A stretch of 64,000 nt of DNA from Peptoniphilus_B koenoeneniae. GTDB taxonomy: Bacteria > Bacillota > Clostridia > Tissierellales > Peptoniphilaceae. The translations under genes were made by a program, and so were the position numbers. The notes below the pieces were generated by a model. The model made no database searches. It saw only the letters and a list, made by a program, of their open reading frames with translations, and was not told the DNA's origin. The stretch is from NCBI RefSeq assembly GCF_030812875.1, contig NZ_JAUSTN010000003.1, positions 1-64,000 on the forward strand, in the 5' to 3' direction. Shown piece by piece: positions 32,799 through 42,130 of this stretch (position 1 is its first letter; each line of letters begins with the position of its first letter).

Positions 32799-35111
32799 TT
32801 ACTCCATTTCTATATCAATTTTTATATTATTTATCTCTTTCTTATTAATTACCCCTTTTAGGGCATTTAATAACGTCTGTTCATCTCTTGGATCTACTTT
32901 TATAAGAACTTTTTGCCTGTAAATATTTTTTATTTTTGGAATGTTTATAAGTCTTGAGCGAACTGCACTTATATTTTTAAGTTCCCCTATTAAATCTTTT
33001 AAAAAATCTTCAGCATATTCTTTTATCGCTTTTTCTTCCCTTGATGAAAAAACAATTGTATAAAGCTTTGTAAAAGGTGGATATTCAGAAATTTTTCTAA
33101 CTTGTAATTCGTCTTTATAAAAATTTTCATAATCACTTTTTGCAGCATGAACTATGGAATAATTGTCCGGATTATAAGTTTGAATAACAACATTGCCTTG
33201 CTTTTCTGATCTTCCAGCCCTGCCTGAAACTTGAGTGATAAGTTCAAAGGTTGTGGCTTGAGCCCTATAATCTGAAATATATAAGGACATATCTGCAGCA
33301 ATAATTCCTACTAAAGTTACATTTTCAAAATCGAAACCCTTAGCCAACATTTGAGTCCCTATTAAAATATCAACTTCATGATTTTTTACAAGTTCATAAA
33401 CTTCATCATAAGAATTTTTTTTGTTCATAGTATCCCTATCCATTCTAAAGACCTTTGCCTTTGGGAAAGCTTTTTTTACTTCCATTTCAACTCTTTGAGT
33501 TCCTATCCCAAATTGTTTTAAATATTTGCTTCCACAATTGGGACAAGTTTTAACCATTGGCTTAACGCTTCCGCAGTAATGGCATCTTAAATGGTTCATG
33601 TCTTTATGGTAGGTCATAGATATGTCGCAGTTGTCACATTTAATAACATAGCCACAAGATCTGCAACTGACAAAATTTGAAAAACCCCTTCTGTTTAAAA
33701 ATAAAATAATTTGTTCATTTTTTGAAAGTTTTTCTTCCATAAGCTTATATAATTTATTGCTAAAAATAGAAAGATTGCCTGAAAATAATTCCTCTCTCAT
33801 ATCTGCAATGTCAACTTTAGGAAGTCTTGCTCCCTCTACTGCCCTATTCTTTAATTTAAAAAGTTGATATTTATTTTCTTGAGCATTTTTAAAACTTTCT
33901 ATAGATGGCGTTGCTGAACCTAAGACTACTTTTCCCCTGCCTTCCATTCTTTTAAGGGCAACTTCTCTTGTATCATAAAAATTATTTTTTGAAAATCTAT
34001 AAGATGAGTCATGTTCTTCATCAATTACAATTAACTTCAAGTTTTTAAGAGGAGAAAAAACTGCCGACCTTGCTCCAACAACTATATCCACTTGATCATT
34101 TTTAATTTTCATATATTGGTCAAATCTTTCTCCTGGTGAAAGTCTCGAATGTAAAATTGAAACTCTGCCCGGAAATCTTCCCATAAATCTTTCTATCATC
34201 TGGGGAGTTAATCCTATTTCAGGAACAAGAATTATAACTTGACCACCCTTATCTATAATCTCTTTTGAAAGTCTTAAATAAACTTCTGTCTTTCCACTTC
34301 CAGTTTTCCCATATAAAAGACTCGTTTCTTTTTTTGTTTCTAAAATCCCCTTATAAGCTTTAACTTGCTCCATGTTTAATGGAACTTGACGATATTCTTT
34401 CTGTTTCTCATAGGGATTTCTTTGGTCCTTTACTAAGGATTCTTCAATAATATTTTTCTTAATTAAAGTTTTTAGAGGAGAATCTGAAATTTGTAAATCT
34501 CTTAAAATTTCTTTTTTTGTTTTTTCTCCATTTGTCGCAAGATATTTTATTACATTTTTTGCAGGTTCACTTAACTTTTCAGAAAAAGTAAAATCAAGAT
34601 AATTTTCACTTAACTTATAAAAACTTATAAATTTTTCTTTAACTTGAGTTTTTACTTTATAAAAAAATTTTATTTGACCCTTATCTTTTAAATCCTTTAA
34701 AAGTTTTCTTTCCTCTGCTTTTAAATCATAAATATTTCTATTTAAAAGATGGCCGTAAGGCTGTTTTTCATCACCTTGTGCGTAAACTTCAATAAATTTA
34801 TAATCTCCCGGAGGCAGTATTGGCTGAAAAGATTTATAATAGCCCTTTAAATATTTATCCTTCATCCAAAAGCCAAGGTCTATTAAATCTTTATTAATTA
34901 TAGGTTCATCATCAATTACATCTATAACTTTTTTTAACTTTTTTGATTCATTTTCAACATTTATGCGCACTACAAGACCTATAAGACTTCTATTTCCCTT
35001 TCCAAAAGGAACATGAACTCTCATTCCCGGTTCAACTAAAAAATCACATTCATATGTATAAAGCCTGTCAAAGTTTGAAAGACTTTTTTCAATAAAAACT
35101 TCAATAAACAC
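32799..35111 (-). CDS. priA: Primosomal protein N' (PriA helicase)
   Basis: The 770-aa helicase restarts stalled replication forks. It has an N-terminal DNA-binding domain, Walker A LLYGKTGSGKTEVYL, the DEEH box (VIDEEHDSSYRFSKNNFY), GSATPSIES, and a zinc-binding insert with CRSCG, CDNC, CHYCG and CPNCG pairs (eight cysteines). The C-terminal helicase motif is TQVSGRAGRSEKQG. The start is GTG with GGAAGTGA upstream. A hairpin terminator separates it from coaBC, so its expression may be partly attenuated. Confidence 0.96.
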   Translation of the reverse strand: MFIEVFIEKSLSNFDRLYTYECDFLVEPGMRVHVPFGKGNRSLIGLVVRINVENESKKLKKVIDVIDDEPIINKDLIDLGFWMKDKYLKGYYKSFQPILPPGDYKFIEVYAQGDEKQPYGHLLNRNIYDLKAEERKLLKDLKDKGQIKFFYKVKTQVKEKFISFYKLSENYLDFTFSEKLSEPAKNVIKYLATNGEKTKKEILRDLQISDSPLKTLIKKNIIEESLVKDQRNPYEKQKEYRQVPLNMEQVKAYKGILETKKETSLLYGKTGSGKTEVYLRLSKEIIDKGGQVIILVPEIGLTPQMIERFMGRFPGRVSILHSRLSPGERFDQYMKIKNDQVDIVVGARSAVFSPLKNLKLIVIDEEHDSSYRFSKNNFYDTREVALKRMEGRGKVVLGSATPSIESFKNAQENKYQLFKLKNRAVEGARLPKVDIADMREELFSGNLSIFSNKLYKLMEEKLSKNEQIILFLNRRGFSNFVSCRSCGYVIKCDNCDISMTYHKDMNHLRCHYCGSVKPMVKTCPNCGSKYLKQFGIGTQRVEMEVKKAFPKAKVFRMDRDTMNKKNSYDEVYELVKNHEVDILIGTQMLAKGFDFENVTLVGIIAADMSLYISDYRAQATTFELITQVSGRAGRSEKQGNVVIQTYNPDNYSIVHAAKSDYENFYKDELQVRKISEYPPFTKLYTIVFSSREEKAIKEYAEDFLKDLIGELKNISAVRSRLINIPKIKNIYRQKVLIKVDPRDEQTLLNALKGVINKKEINNIKIDIEME

Positions 35112-35123
35112 TTAATCACTTCC

Positions 35124-35153
35124 AAAAAATAAAGTAGGTTTTTAGCCTACTTC
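35124..35153 (-). terminator. Hairpin (attenuator-like) between coaBC and priA
   Basis: AAGTAGGCTAAAAACCTACTT followed by TATTTTTT on the minus strand overlaps the coaBC stop codon. It lies inside the operon, so it may lower transcription of the downstream genes rather than end it. Confidence 0.7.
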
Positions 35154-36346
35154 AATAATACTCTTACTTTGTCTATAATTATTTTTGCAAGATCTTCTTT
35201 GCTCATAATGTCAAATTTTTCAAGATTTCCTGACTTATCAATAATACTTGCAATGTTTGTGTCCGATTTAAATCCTGCTCCTTGGCTTTTAATATTATTT
35301 ATTACAATTAAATCCATATTTTTACTTGCCAGTTTGTTTTTTCCATATTCAAGTTCATTTGTTGATTCTGCAGCGAATCCAACTAGGACTCTGTTTTCTT
35401 TCACTTGCCCTACATATTTTGCAATGTCAGGATTTTTTTCAAGCTCTAATAAAGTCATATCTTTTTCTGAATTTTTCTTTATTTTTTCCTTTTGATAAAA
35501 CTTAGGTCTGTAATCTGCCGGAGCTGCAGCTTTAATAATGACATCAGCATCTTTCATTTCTTCTTTAACTGCATTAAACATATCTTCAGTAGAAATAATA
35601 TCAATAGTTTTGTCAACTTTAGGACCTTTATTTTCAACAGGTCCCTTAATAAGAACTACATGAGCTCCTCTATAAAAAGCTTCCTTTGCAAGAGCAAAAC
35701 CCATTTTACCAGAAGAATGGTTGGATAAAAATCTTACAGGGTCAAGAGCTTCTTCAGTTCTTCCTGCAGTTATAACAAATTTTTTTCCAAAAAGATCTTT
35801 TTCTGTCAATTGATATTCAATAAGATCAATAATTTCTGAAGGCTCAAGCATTTTCCCCTGGCCCACATCTCCACAGGCAAGTAAATCATTTTGAGTTGAG
35901 CTTATTAAAAAACCCTTTTTCTTTAAATCTTCCAAATTTTTTTGAGTCTGTTCATTTTTAAGCATGTAAGTATTCATAGCAGGAACTATTAAAACAGGAC
36001 ACCTCTTTGCTAAAAGAACTGTTGTTAAAAGATTATCTCCAATGCCCCAATTTATCTTTGCAATTGTATTTGCAGTGGCAGGAGCAACAACTATTATGTC
36101 CGCCCATTTTGCAAGGGCTATATGTTCCACATCCATATTTTTCATTTGGTCAAATTGTTCAATATGGACTGGATTATTTGACAAAGTTTGAAAGGTAAGA
36201 GGACTTACAAAATGAGTTGCTCCTTCTGTCATTATTATTTTTACTTGAGCTTTCTGCTTTTTTAATCCGCTTACAAGACTTGCTGCCTTAAAGGCGGCAA
36301 TCCCCCCTGTTACTCCTAAGAGAATTTTTTTATCCTTCAAGATCAT
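35147..36346 (-). CDS. coaBC: Bifunctional phosphopantothenoylcysteine decarboxylase/synthetase
   Basis: The 399-aa enzyme performs two steps of CoA synthesis. The N-terminal CoaC flavoprotein part (1-180) shows GVTGGIAAFKAASL, VAPATANTIAKINWGIGDNLL, PAMNTYM and ACGDVGQGKMLEPSEI. The C-terminal CoaB part (190-399) shows ITAGRTEEALDPVRFLSNHSSGKMG, KAAAPADYRP and LVGFAAESTN. Its start overlaps rpoZ by 17 bases. FMN is its cofactor. Confidence 0.97.
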   Translation of the reverse strand: MILKDKKILLGVTGGIAAFKAASLVSGLKKQKAQVKIIMTEGATHFVSPLTFQTLSNNPVHIEQFDQMKNMDVEHIALAKWADIIVVAPATANTIAKINWGIGDNLLTTVLLAKRCPVLIVPAMNTYMLKNEQTQKNLEDLKKKGFLISSTQNDLLACGDVGQGKMLEPSEIIDLIEYQLTEKDLFGKKFVITAGRTEEALDPVRFLSNHSSGKMGFALAKEAFYRGAHVVLIKGPVENKGPKVDKTIDIISTEDMFNAVKEEMKDADVIIKAAAPADYRPKFYQKEKIKKNSEKDMTLLELEKNPDIAKYVGQVKENRVLVGFAAESTNELEYGKNKLASKNMDLIVINNIKSQGAGFKSDTNIASIIDKSGNLEKFDIMSKEDLAKIIIDKVRVLLK

Positions 36347-36638
36347 CAGAAACTTCCTCGTCAGATAAAATCATATATTTTTCTCTTAAAATTCCAAGCC
36401 TCTTTTCTTTTTCTTCGTTAATTTTTTTATCGTATTGGCTGTTTGTCATAGGTGGACCGAATTTTATAACTCCATCTACAGCTTCTTGAAGAGCAATGGA
36501 AACAGGTTTTGTAAGTTCCGTATCTTCTAAGGGTCCGTTTCCGTCTACAATTTTTCTTGCTCTTTTTGAAACAAGCATTACAAGAGAATATCTTGAGTTT
36601 GTAATTTTTTTAATTTCTTCAAATGATGGTATTATCAT
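36330..36638 (-). CDS. rpoZ: RNA polymerase omega subunit
   Basis: The 102-aa protein matches omega: an N-terminal SFEEIKKITNSRYSLVMLVSKRARKI block, then KPVSIALQEAVDGVI. It helps assemble beta-prime. An acidic C-terminal extension (EKEKRLGILREKYMILSDEEVSDDLEG) is longer than in E. coli but common in Bacillota. Its ATG lies 20 bases inside the end of gmk and its end overlaps coaBC. Confidence 0.93.
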   Translation of the reverse strand: MIIPSFEEIKKITNSRYSLVMLVSKRARKIVDGNGPLEDTELTKPVSIALQEAVDGVIKFGPPMTNSQYDKKINEEKEKRLGILREKYMILSDEEVSDDLEG

Positions 36639-37254
36639 CTAATTTTCCTTTCTGTTTTAAAACTTCATTTTTTATATCTGAATGTCTTTTTGTTCTTAGC
36701 TTTTCAGCGGCAATAATATGTTCAATATCTGATACGGCCTTTTCCACTGTTGAATTGACAACAAAGAAATCATACTCTCCTACAAAATCCAGTTCTTTAA
36801 AGGCATTTCTAAATCTTGTATTTATTTCTTCTTCTGTTTCCGTATCTCTTTTTATAAGTCTTTGTTTAAGCTCGTCCATAGTCGGCGGCAACAAAAATAT
36901 AAATACTGCTTCTTTATATTTTTTCTTTATTTGCAGGGCTCCCTGAACGTCAATTTCAAGGAGAACTATTTCGCCTTTTTCAATTTCATTAAACACAAAC
37001 TCTTTAGGTGTGCCGTAATAATTTGTATGGACAAAGGCATATTCTAAGAGCCCGTCGTTTTTTACCATATCTTCAAATTCATCAACACTTACAAAAAAAT
37101 AATTTTCTCCGTTTACTTCTCCTGGTCTGGGAGTTCTTGTTGTTACTGAAGTTGAAAATACTATTTCTTTATTTTCTTTTAACAGTGCTTCACTTACAGT
37201 ACCCTTTCCGCTTCCGGAAGGTCCACTTAGCACAAGTAAAAAACCTTTGGACAA
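36619..37254 (-). CDS. gmk: Guanylate kinase
   Basis: The 211-aa enzyme phosphorylates GMP to GDP. Motifs: P-loop LSGPSGSGKGTVSEAL, GMP-binding TRTPRPGEVNGENYFFVS and LLEYAFVHTNYYGTP, LLEIDVQGALQIKKKY and FLLPPTMDELKQRL. It starts at TTG, with a GGCGGTGA site. It follows yicC by 11 bases; the small remA/DUF370 gene found between them in Bacillus is absent. Confidence 0.97.
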   Translation of the reverse strand: MSKGFLLVLSGPSGSGKGTVSEALLKENKEIVFSTSVTTRTPRPGEVNGENYFFVSVDEFEDMVKNDGLLEYAFVHTNYYGTPKEFVFNEIEKGEIVLLEIDVQGALQIKKKYKEAVFIFLLPPTMDELKQRLIKRDTETEEEINTRFRNAFKELDFVGEYDFFVVNSTVEKAVSDIEHIIAAEKLRTKRHSDIKNEVLKQKGKLDDNTII

Positions 37255-37265
37255 AATTTCACCGC

Positions 37266-38141
37266 CTACTCAATATTTTGTATTTGTTCCCTTATTTTTT
37301 CAATTTCACTTTTGAGAACCACAATTGTGTTTATAATCTTTGTGTTTGTAGATTTAGAGCCTATGGTGTTTGACTCCCTATTAAGCTCTTGTAACAAAAA
37401 ATCCAACTTTCTACCTATTGGATTTGTATCCTTTATTATATCATTAAACTGGTCAATATGTGAATAAATCCTTGTAATTTCTTCATCTATTGCAAGCTTA
37501 TCGCACATAAGGGCAACTTCCGTTGAAAGCCTTGCCTTGTCAAGACTTTGGTCTTTAAGTTGACTTTCTATATTTTCTTTTAATTTTTTTATATTTTCTT
37601 CAAGACTTATAGGTGCAAGATCCTTGATTTCATCATTTAAAGTTTTTATATTTTTAATTTTTTCTTTTAAGTCCGCCTTTAAATTTTCCCCTTCAATTTT
37701 TCTAAATTCATCAAATTTTTTTACTGCACCTTCAAGAGTTTGAAAAATTAAATTATTAAGCTCATGATCTTCTTCGTCAGAAATGGAACTTGTTACAACT
37801 CCTTGAAAAGTATAAATATCCCTTAAGCTTATAGGGTCTTTAAGTTCAAGTTCTTCCTTTAAATCCAAAAGATTTTTCATATAGGCTTTTGCCAAAGGAA
37901 TGTTTAGCTTAATGTCTTCATTGTTTTGGCTTAAATATTCAATGTTTATAAAAACATCTACTTTACCCCTCTTTACAGTATCTTTAATAAATTTTCTAAT
38001 TTTATCTTCTATGGCAAAAAGATTTTTCGGCAATCTTATATTTATTTCAGCATAGCGATTATTTACACTTTTTATTTCTATTTTAACATTGTAATTTTCA
38101 TCGGACTTTTGATAAAGTCCATAACCTGTCATGCTTTTCAT
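37266..38141 (-). CDS. YicC family endoribonuclease-like protein
   Basis: The 291-aa protein is a full-length YicC: MKSMTGYGLY at the N-terminus, VNNRYAEINIRLPKNLFAIED, the middle helical part, and the conserved C-terminal GRKLDFLLQELNRESNTIGSKS and EIEKIREQIQNIE. YicC proteins are now viewed as endoribonucleases involved in RNA turnover. It opens the standard yicC-gmk-rpoZ block and has GAGGTG upstream. Confidence 0.93.
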   Translation of the reverse strand: MKSMTGYGLYQKSDENYNVKIEIKSVNNRYAEINIRLPKNLFAIEDKIRKFIKDTVKRGKVDVFINIEYLSQNNEDIKLNIPLAKAYMKNLLDLKEELELKDPISLRDIYTFQGVVTSSISDEEDHELNNLIFQTLEGAVKKFDEFRKIEGENLKADLKEKIKNIKTLNDEIKDLAPISLEENIKKLKENIESQLKDQSLDKARLSTEVALMCDKLAIDEEITRIYSHIDQFNDIIKDTNPIGRKLDFLLQELNRESNTIGSKSTNTKIINTIVVLKSEIEKIREQIQNIE

Positions 38142-38151
38142 CTATAACACC

Positions 38152-38655
38152 TCAGTCGTTTTTATGAATTTTCAAACAATCTTTTCTTATTCCTGCAAGA
38201 ATTTTTAGGGCTTCAGGTATTACATCAATAATATAAGATAAATATGCTATGGCAGCTTCTTGTCCGCCTGGTAAATTTATAATTAAAGTTCCCTGTCTTA
38301 TTCCACAGACTGCCCTTGATAAAAGAGCTTCTCTTGTAGACTGTGAAGCTTTTCTTCTCATTTCTTCAGCAAGACCAGGCACAATTCTTTCACAAACATT
38401 TATTGTTGCTTCAGGAGTGTTATCTCTTTTTGAACAACCTGTTCCTCCTGTTGTAACAACAAGGCTTATATTTTCATCTCTGTCCAGTTCCAAAAGTTTA
38501 TCTTCAATTACTGACCTGTCATCTGAAACAATTCCTCTATTTACAACTTTAAAATTATTTTTTGTCAAATATTCTTCAAGAGCAGGTCCTGAAGATTTTT
38601 CAACTCCATCTTTATAAGATGAGTCACTTACCGTTAAAACATAAACGCCGAACAT
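38152..38655 (-). CDS. MogA/MoaB-family molybdopterin protein
   Basis: The 167-aa protein has the MPT-binding fold: VLTVSDSSYKDGVEKSSGPALEEYL, VVTTGGTGCSKRDNTPEATINVCER, and LIINLPGGQEAAIAYLSYI. MogA adenylylates molybdopterin before Mo insertion. No other molybdenum cofactor genes lie in the window. It stands 10 bases upstream of yicC, so it may be the first gene of the long operon. TTGGAGG precedes its ATG. MoaB versus MogA cannot be decided here. Confidence 0.87.
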   Translation of the reverse strand: MFGVYVLTVSDSSYKDGVEKSSGPALEEYLTKNNFKVVNRGIVSDDRSVIEDKLLELDRDENISLVVTTGGTGCSKRDNTPEATINVCERIVPGLAEEMRRKASQSTREALLSRAVCGIRQGTLIINLPGGQEAAIAYLSYIIDVIPEALKILAGIRKDCLKIHKND

Positions 38656-38785
38656 TTTTCCTCCAAATTTAATATTATTTTTTTAATTTCATGTCATTAT
38701 TTTTCAAATATATATTATCACACAATGTAAAAAATATTTACCTTATATGAATTAATAAAAATTATATAAAAATTTTTTTAAAAAA

Positions 38786-38814
38786 TAAAAAAAAGGCAAG
38801 TTTAATTCTTGCCC
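38786..38814 (-). terminator. Terminator after hinT
   Basis: GGCAAG and CTTGCC pair and are followed by at least eight T residues on the minus strand, closing the prmA-rsmE-mtaB-hinT transcript. Confidence 0.88.
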
Positions 38815-38820
38815 TCTTTC

Positions 38821-39159
38821 TCAACCTGGTGGCCATTGTAAGCTTCTTCCTGCGAGCACATGAAAATGCAGGTGATCTACTGTTTGACCTCCGTCTTCTT
38901 TGCAATTATTTACGATTCTAAATCCATTTGTAACGCCTTTTTCTTTTAATATCTTTGCTGCAGTTAAAAACACATGACCTATTAAGTCCTTATCTTTTCC
39001 CGACAGCTCTTCTGCATTTTTTATATGTTTTTTTGGAACTATTAAAAAATGTACCGGCGCTTCCGGATTAATATCCTCAAAAGCATAAATAAGATCATCT
39101 TCGTAAACTTTTTTTGAGGGTATTTCTCCTGCTATTATTTTGCAAAATAAACAGTCCAT
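38821..39159 (-). CDS. HIT-family nucleotide hydrolase (HinT-like)
   Basis: The 112-aa protein begins with CLFCKIIAGEIPSKKVYED, continues with PVHFLIVPKKHI, and has the histidine triad VDHLHFHVLAGR. The two N-terminal cysteines fit the zinc-binding HIT form. It hydrolyses purine nucleoside phosphoramidates. Its ATG overlaps the mtaB stop by one base (TAATG), with AGGAGG upstream. Length is normal. Confidence 0.93.
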   Translation of the reverse strand: MDCLFCKIIAGEIPSKKVYEDDLIYAFEDINPEAPVHFLIVPKKHIKNAEELSGKDKDLIGHVFLTAAKILKEKGVTNGFRIVNNCKEDGGQTVDHLHFHVLAGRSLQWPPG

Positions 39160-40457
39160 TAGTCCTCCTTTTCTACTTCTGCTTCTTCTTTTTCTACACC
39201 TTTTATTTTAACATTTATTATCTTATTTTTTAATTCTTCTTGAGTTTTTAATTTACACCTAATGTAATTTGTAGTGTAGCCCTCATAGTAATCTCCCTTT
39301 CTCTCTTCAAAAAGCACTTTTAAACTTCTATTTTTATTTTTTTCTATAAACTCTTCCATGAGCCTATCGTTTGTTTCAAGAAGTTTTTCGCTCCTTTCAA
39401 TTTTTATATTTCCATCAACTTGATTTTTCATACTTGCAGCAGGAGTGCCTTTTCTCTTGGAATACTTAAAAACATGAATTTTTGAAAATTTTACTTTTTC
39501 AACTAAATCTAAGCTATCATTAAAATCTTCATCTGTTTCTGTGGGAAAACCTACTATTATATCCGTTGTAAGACCTGCATAGGGCATATATTTTCTTATT
39601 ATTTGACACTTTTCCATATATTCTTCCCTGGTATAGCGTCTGTTCATTGCTTTTAAAATTTTATTTGAGCCACTTTGCAAGGAAAGATGAAAGTGATCAC
39701 AAAGTTTTTTTGTTTCAATGGCTCTTTCCATAAATTCATCGGTTATTATTACAGGCTCTACTGATGAAAGTCTTATTCTTTCTATTCCTTGGACTTTTCC
39801 TATGGCTTCAATTAAGTCTATAAGTCTTTTATCTCCCAGATCTTTTCCGTAACTACCTATGTGAATTCCTGTTAAAACTATTTCTTTATAACCTGCTTTT
39901 GCCAATACTTTTGCTTCTGCAAGAGAATCTTCTATGGTCCTTGAGCGAATTTCTCCTCTGGCATAGGGAATTATGCAGTAAGAACAAAATCTGTTGCAAC
40001 CATCTTGAACTTTCATATAAGACCTTGTCATTATATGCTCTCTTGTTGTCTTTATTTTTTGAAATTCCCTATCTCCTTTTAAAGACCTTACTATATTTAT
40101 TTTGCCTTGATCTTTTTTATAGTTTTCGCAAAGTTCAACTATTCTTTCTCTTTCACTGGTTCCTATTATTATGTCCACATCTTCAAGACTTTCTACTTCT
40201 TTTGGGGATACCTGAGAATAGCAGCCTACTACTGCAACAATTGCATCGGGATTTTCTCTTTTTGCCCTTCTTATATATTGTCTGGATTTTCTGTCGGATA
40301 AGTTTGTAACAGTGCAGGTGTTTACTATATAAACATCTGCAACATCCGTTTCCTTATCCACTTCCACATATTGATTTTTTTCAAACAACTCCTTCATTGC
40401 TTCAGATTCATATTGATTAACTTTGCAACCAAGAGTCAGTATTGAAAATGTCTTCAT
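39159..40457 (-). CDS. mtaB: tRNA t6A37 methylthiotransferase MtaB
   Basis: The 432-aa radical SAM enzyme converts t6A37 to ms2t6A37 in tRNAs reading ANN codons. The N-terminal UPF0004 domain carries three cysteines (TLGCKVNQ, NTCTV, VVGCYSQ). The radical SAM motif is DGCNRFCSYC, and IVGFPTETDEDF follows. The C-terminal TRAM domain begins around residue 370. LGCKVNQ and the overall length favour MtaB over MiaB or RimO. ATGA overlap with rsmE. Confidence 0.95.
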   Translation of the reverse strand: MKTFSILTLGCKVNQYESEAMKELFEKNQYVEVDKETDVADVYIVNTCTVTNLSDRKSRQYIRRAKRENPDAIVAVVGCYSQVSPKEVESLEDVDIIIGTSERERIVELCENYKKDQGKINIVRSLKGDREFQKIKTTREHIMTRSYMKVQDGCNRFCSYCIIPYARGEIRSRTIEDSLAEAKVLAKAGYKEIVLTGIHIGSYGKDLGDKRLIDLIEAIGKVQGIERIRLSSVEPVIITDEFMERAIETKKLCDHFHLSLQSGSNKILKAMNRRYTREEYMEKCQIIRKYMPYAGLTTDIIVGFPTETDEDFNDSLDLVEKVKFSKIHVFKYSKRKGTPAASMKNQVDGNIKIERSEKLLETNDRLMEEFIEKNKNRSLKVLFEERKGDYYEGYTTNYIRCKLKTQEELKNKIINVKIKGVEKEEAEVEKED

Positions 40458-41122
40458 CTTATCTCCTCTATTACTGTAAATGAGCTTACTATTGCTGCTG
40501 TTTCAGCCCTTAATATTCCGGGCCCTAATGTAACAATTTTTGCTCCTTTATTTTTTAAATATTCTATTTCTTCTTCTTCAAAACCGCCTTCGGGCCCTAT
40601 GACTAAAGATATTTTTTTTGTCTTTACATCTTCTAAGGCTTTTCTTATGGTATTTTCTTTAGCTTCTTCATAGGGAACTATTACAAGATTTTCAAAATCT
40701 ATTTCTTCAATTGTTACGGTTTTATTTAGTTTAGGTATTATATCACGTCTTGATTGTTTTGCAGCTGATTCTATAATTTTATTCCAACGTATAAGTTTTT
40801 TTTCTTCTTTTGCTGATATGTCACTTATAGATCTTTTTAATTTTAGAGGGAAAAATTCACTTATGCCCACTTCCGTTGCCTGGCTTAAAATTTTTTCCAT
40901 CTTGTCCCCTTTTACTAAGGCCATATAAAGAATTACAGGAATTTTTGTTTCGTGAGTTTTTTTAAGTTCTTTTAAAATTTCAAGCTCTTGATCAAATTTT
41001 GCAAGATAGAGTTTGTCTTTTATTACTATTTCAAATTCTTCATCTTTTCCTATTCTAAGAACCTTTATATGGTGAAGATTTTCTTTTGAAAGCTCCCTAG
41101 ATTCATCAAAAAATCTATGCAT
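40454..41122 (-). CDS. rsmE: 16S rRNA (uracil1498-N3)-methyltransferase RsmE
   Basis: The 222-aa SPOUT-class enzyme modifies U1498 of 16S rRNA. A short N-terminal PUA-like region starts with MHRFFDES. The SPOUT knot is marked by KRSISDISAKEEKKLIRWNKIIESAAKQSRRDIIPKL, VIGPEGGFEEEEIEYL and TLGPGILRAETAAI. It overlaps prmA by eight bases. The prmA-rsmE-mtaB order is typical of Bacillota. Confidence 0.96.
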   Translation of the reverse strand: MHRFFDESRELSKENLHHIKVLRIGKDEEFEIVIKDKLYLAKFDQELEILKELKKTHETKIPVILYMALVKGDKMEKILSQATEVGISEFFPLKLKRSISDISAKEEKKLIRWNKIIESAAKQSRRDIIPKLNKTVTIEEIDFENLVIVPYEEAKENTIRKALEDVKTKKISLVIGPEGGFEEEEIEYLKNKGAKIVTLGPGILRAETAAIVSSFTVIEEIR

Positions 41123-42017
41123 ACAATCTACCTACTACTAGTGCCCAACCGTTTTTTTCTCTTATTTCTAAAATTTCAAAACCATTTTCTTTTAAGGCTT
41201 TTTCTACCAAGTCTATTTTTTCTTTTATTATACCTGAAGAAATAAATATGCCCTTTTCATTTAAATGGACTCTTAAATCGCCCACAAGACCAGCTATTAT
41301 TTCTGCTATTATATTTGAAACTATAAGGTCTGCACTTCCTTCAACTACATCAAGAAGATTGCCCTCGTAAACTTCAATTTTATCTTCTACTTTGTTTAGT
41401 TTTGCATTTTTAAGGGTTACTTCCACGCATTTTTTATCCAAGTCCACTGCAATAACTTTTTTTGCTCCCAATTTTACGCCTGCTATGGAAAGTATTCCTG
41501 AGCCACAGCCTACATCAAAAACCTTTTGGTCTTTTTTAAGATATTTTTCAAGGGCTTCAAGACACATATATGTGGTTTCATGACTTCCTGTTCCAAAGGC
41601 CATACCTGGATCTATTTCTATAATTTTTCTATTTGTATCTTCTACTTCTTCCCAGCTTGGTTTTATTAATAGCCTTTTACCTACTTCTATGGGATGATAA
41701 TATTTTTTCCAATTGTTTGCCCAATCTTCATCGTCTTTTTCTATAAACTCGCAATAAATATTTTTTTCATTAAGTTCTTTTTTTATTTTTTTTGCCAGCT
41801 TTTCTTCATGGGGATAGGCTTTTATTATAAGCTCTTCATCTTTAAGTTTAAAAATTTCAGAATCTACATAGTCCCAGGAATCTTTTGCATTATTTAGTTC
41901 ATTTAATATTTCTTTTGAATATTCTTCAAGGGTAAAAATATCATTCTTATAAAAAATATTTAAAATTTCTTCCCTAAGTTTATTTTCTGATTTTACAACA
42001 AGTTCTATATATTTCAT
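41115..42017 (-). CDS. prmA: Ribosomal protein L11 methyltransferase
   Basis: The 300-aa enzyme trimethylates ribosomal protein L11. It has an N-terminal substrate domain, DEDWANNWKKYYHPIEVG, IDPGMAFGTGSHETTYMCL, the SAM motif VFDVGCGSGILSIAGVKLGA, and LIVSNIIAEI (NxxA-type motif). AAGGAAT precedes the ATG. A terminator separates it from dnaJ, so this four-gene group may have its own weak promoter or depend on read-through. Confidence 0.96.
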   Translation of the reverse strand: MKYIELVVKSENKLREEILNIFYKNDIFTLEEYSKEILNELNNAKDSWDYVDSEIFKLKDEELIIKAYPHEEKLAKKIKKELNEKNIYCEFIEKDDEDWANNWKKYYHPIEVGKRLLIKPSWEEVEDTNRKIIEIDPGMAFGTGSHETTYMCLEALEKYLKKDQKVFDVGCGSGILSIAGVKLGAKKVIAVDLDKKCVEVTLKNAKLNKVEDKIEVYEGNLLDVVEGSADLIVSNIIAEIIAGLVGDLRVHLNEKGIFISSGIIKEKIDLVEKALKENGFEILEIREKNGWALVVGRLYA

Positions 42018-42093
42018 ATTTATTCCTTCTTTAAAATTTTTTCTTAATTTTATTATATTAAAGTAATTTTATTTTTTCAATTTTCCTTTTTTT

Positions 42094-42130
42094 CAAAAAA
42101 AAAGAGCAAGTTTTAAAACTCACTCTTTTT
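42094..42130 (-). terminator. Terminator after dnaJ
   Basis: AGAGTGAGTTTTAAAACTTGCTCT (one mismatch) followed by nine T residues on the minus strand, overlapping the dnaJ stop codon. Confidence 0.85.
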
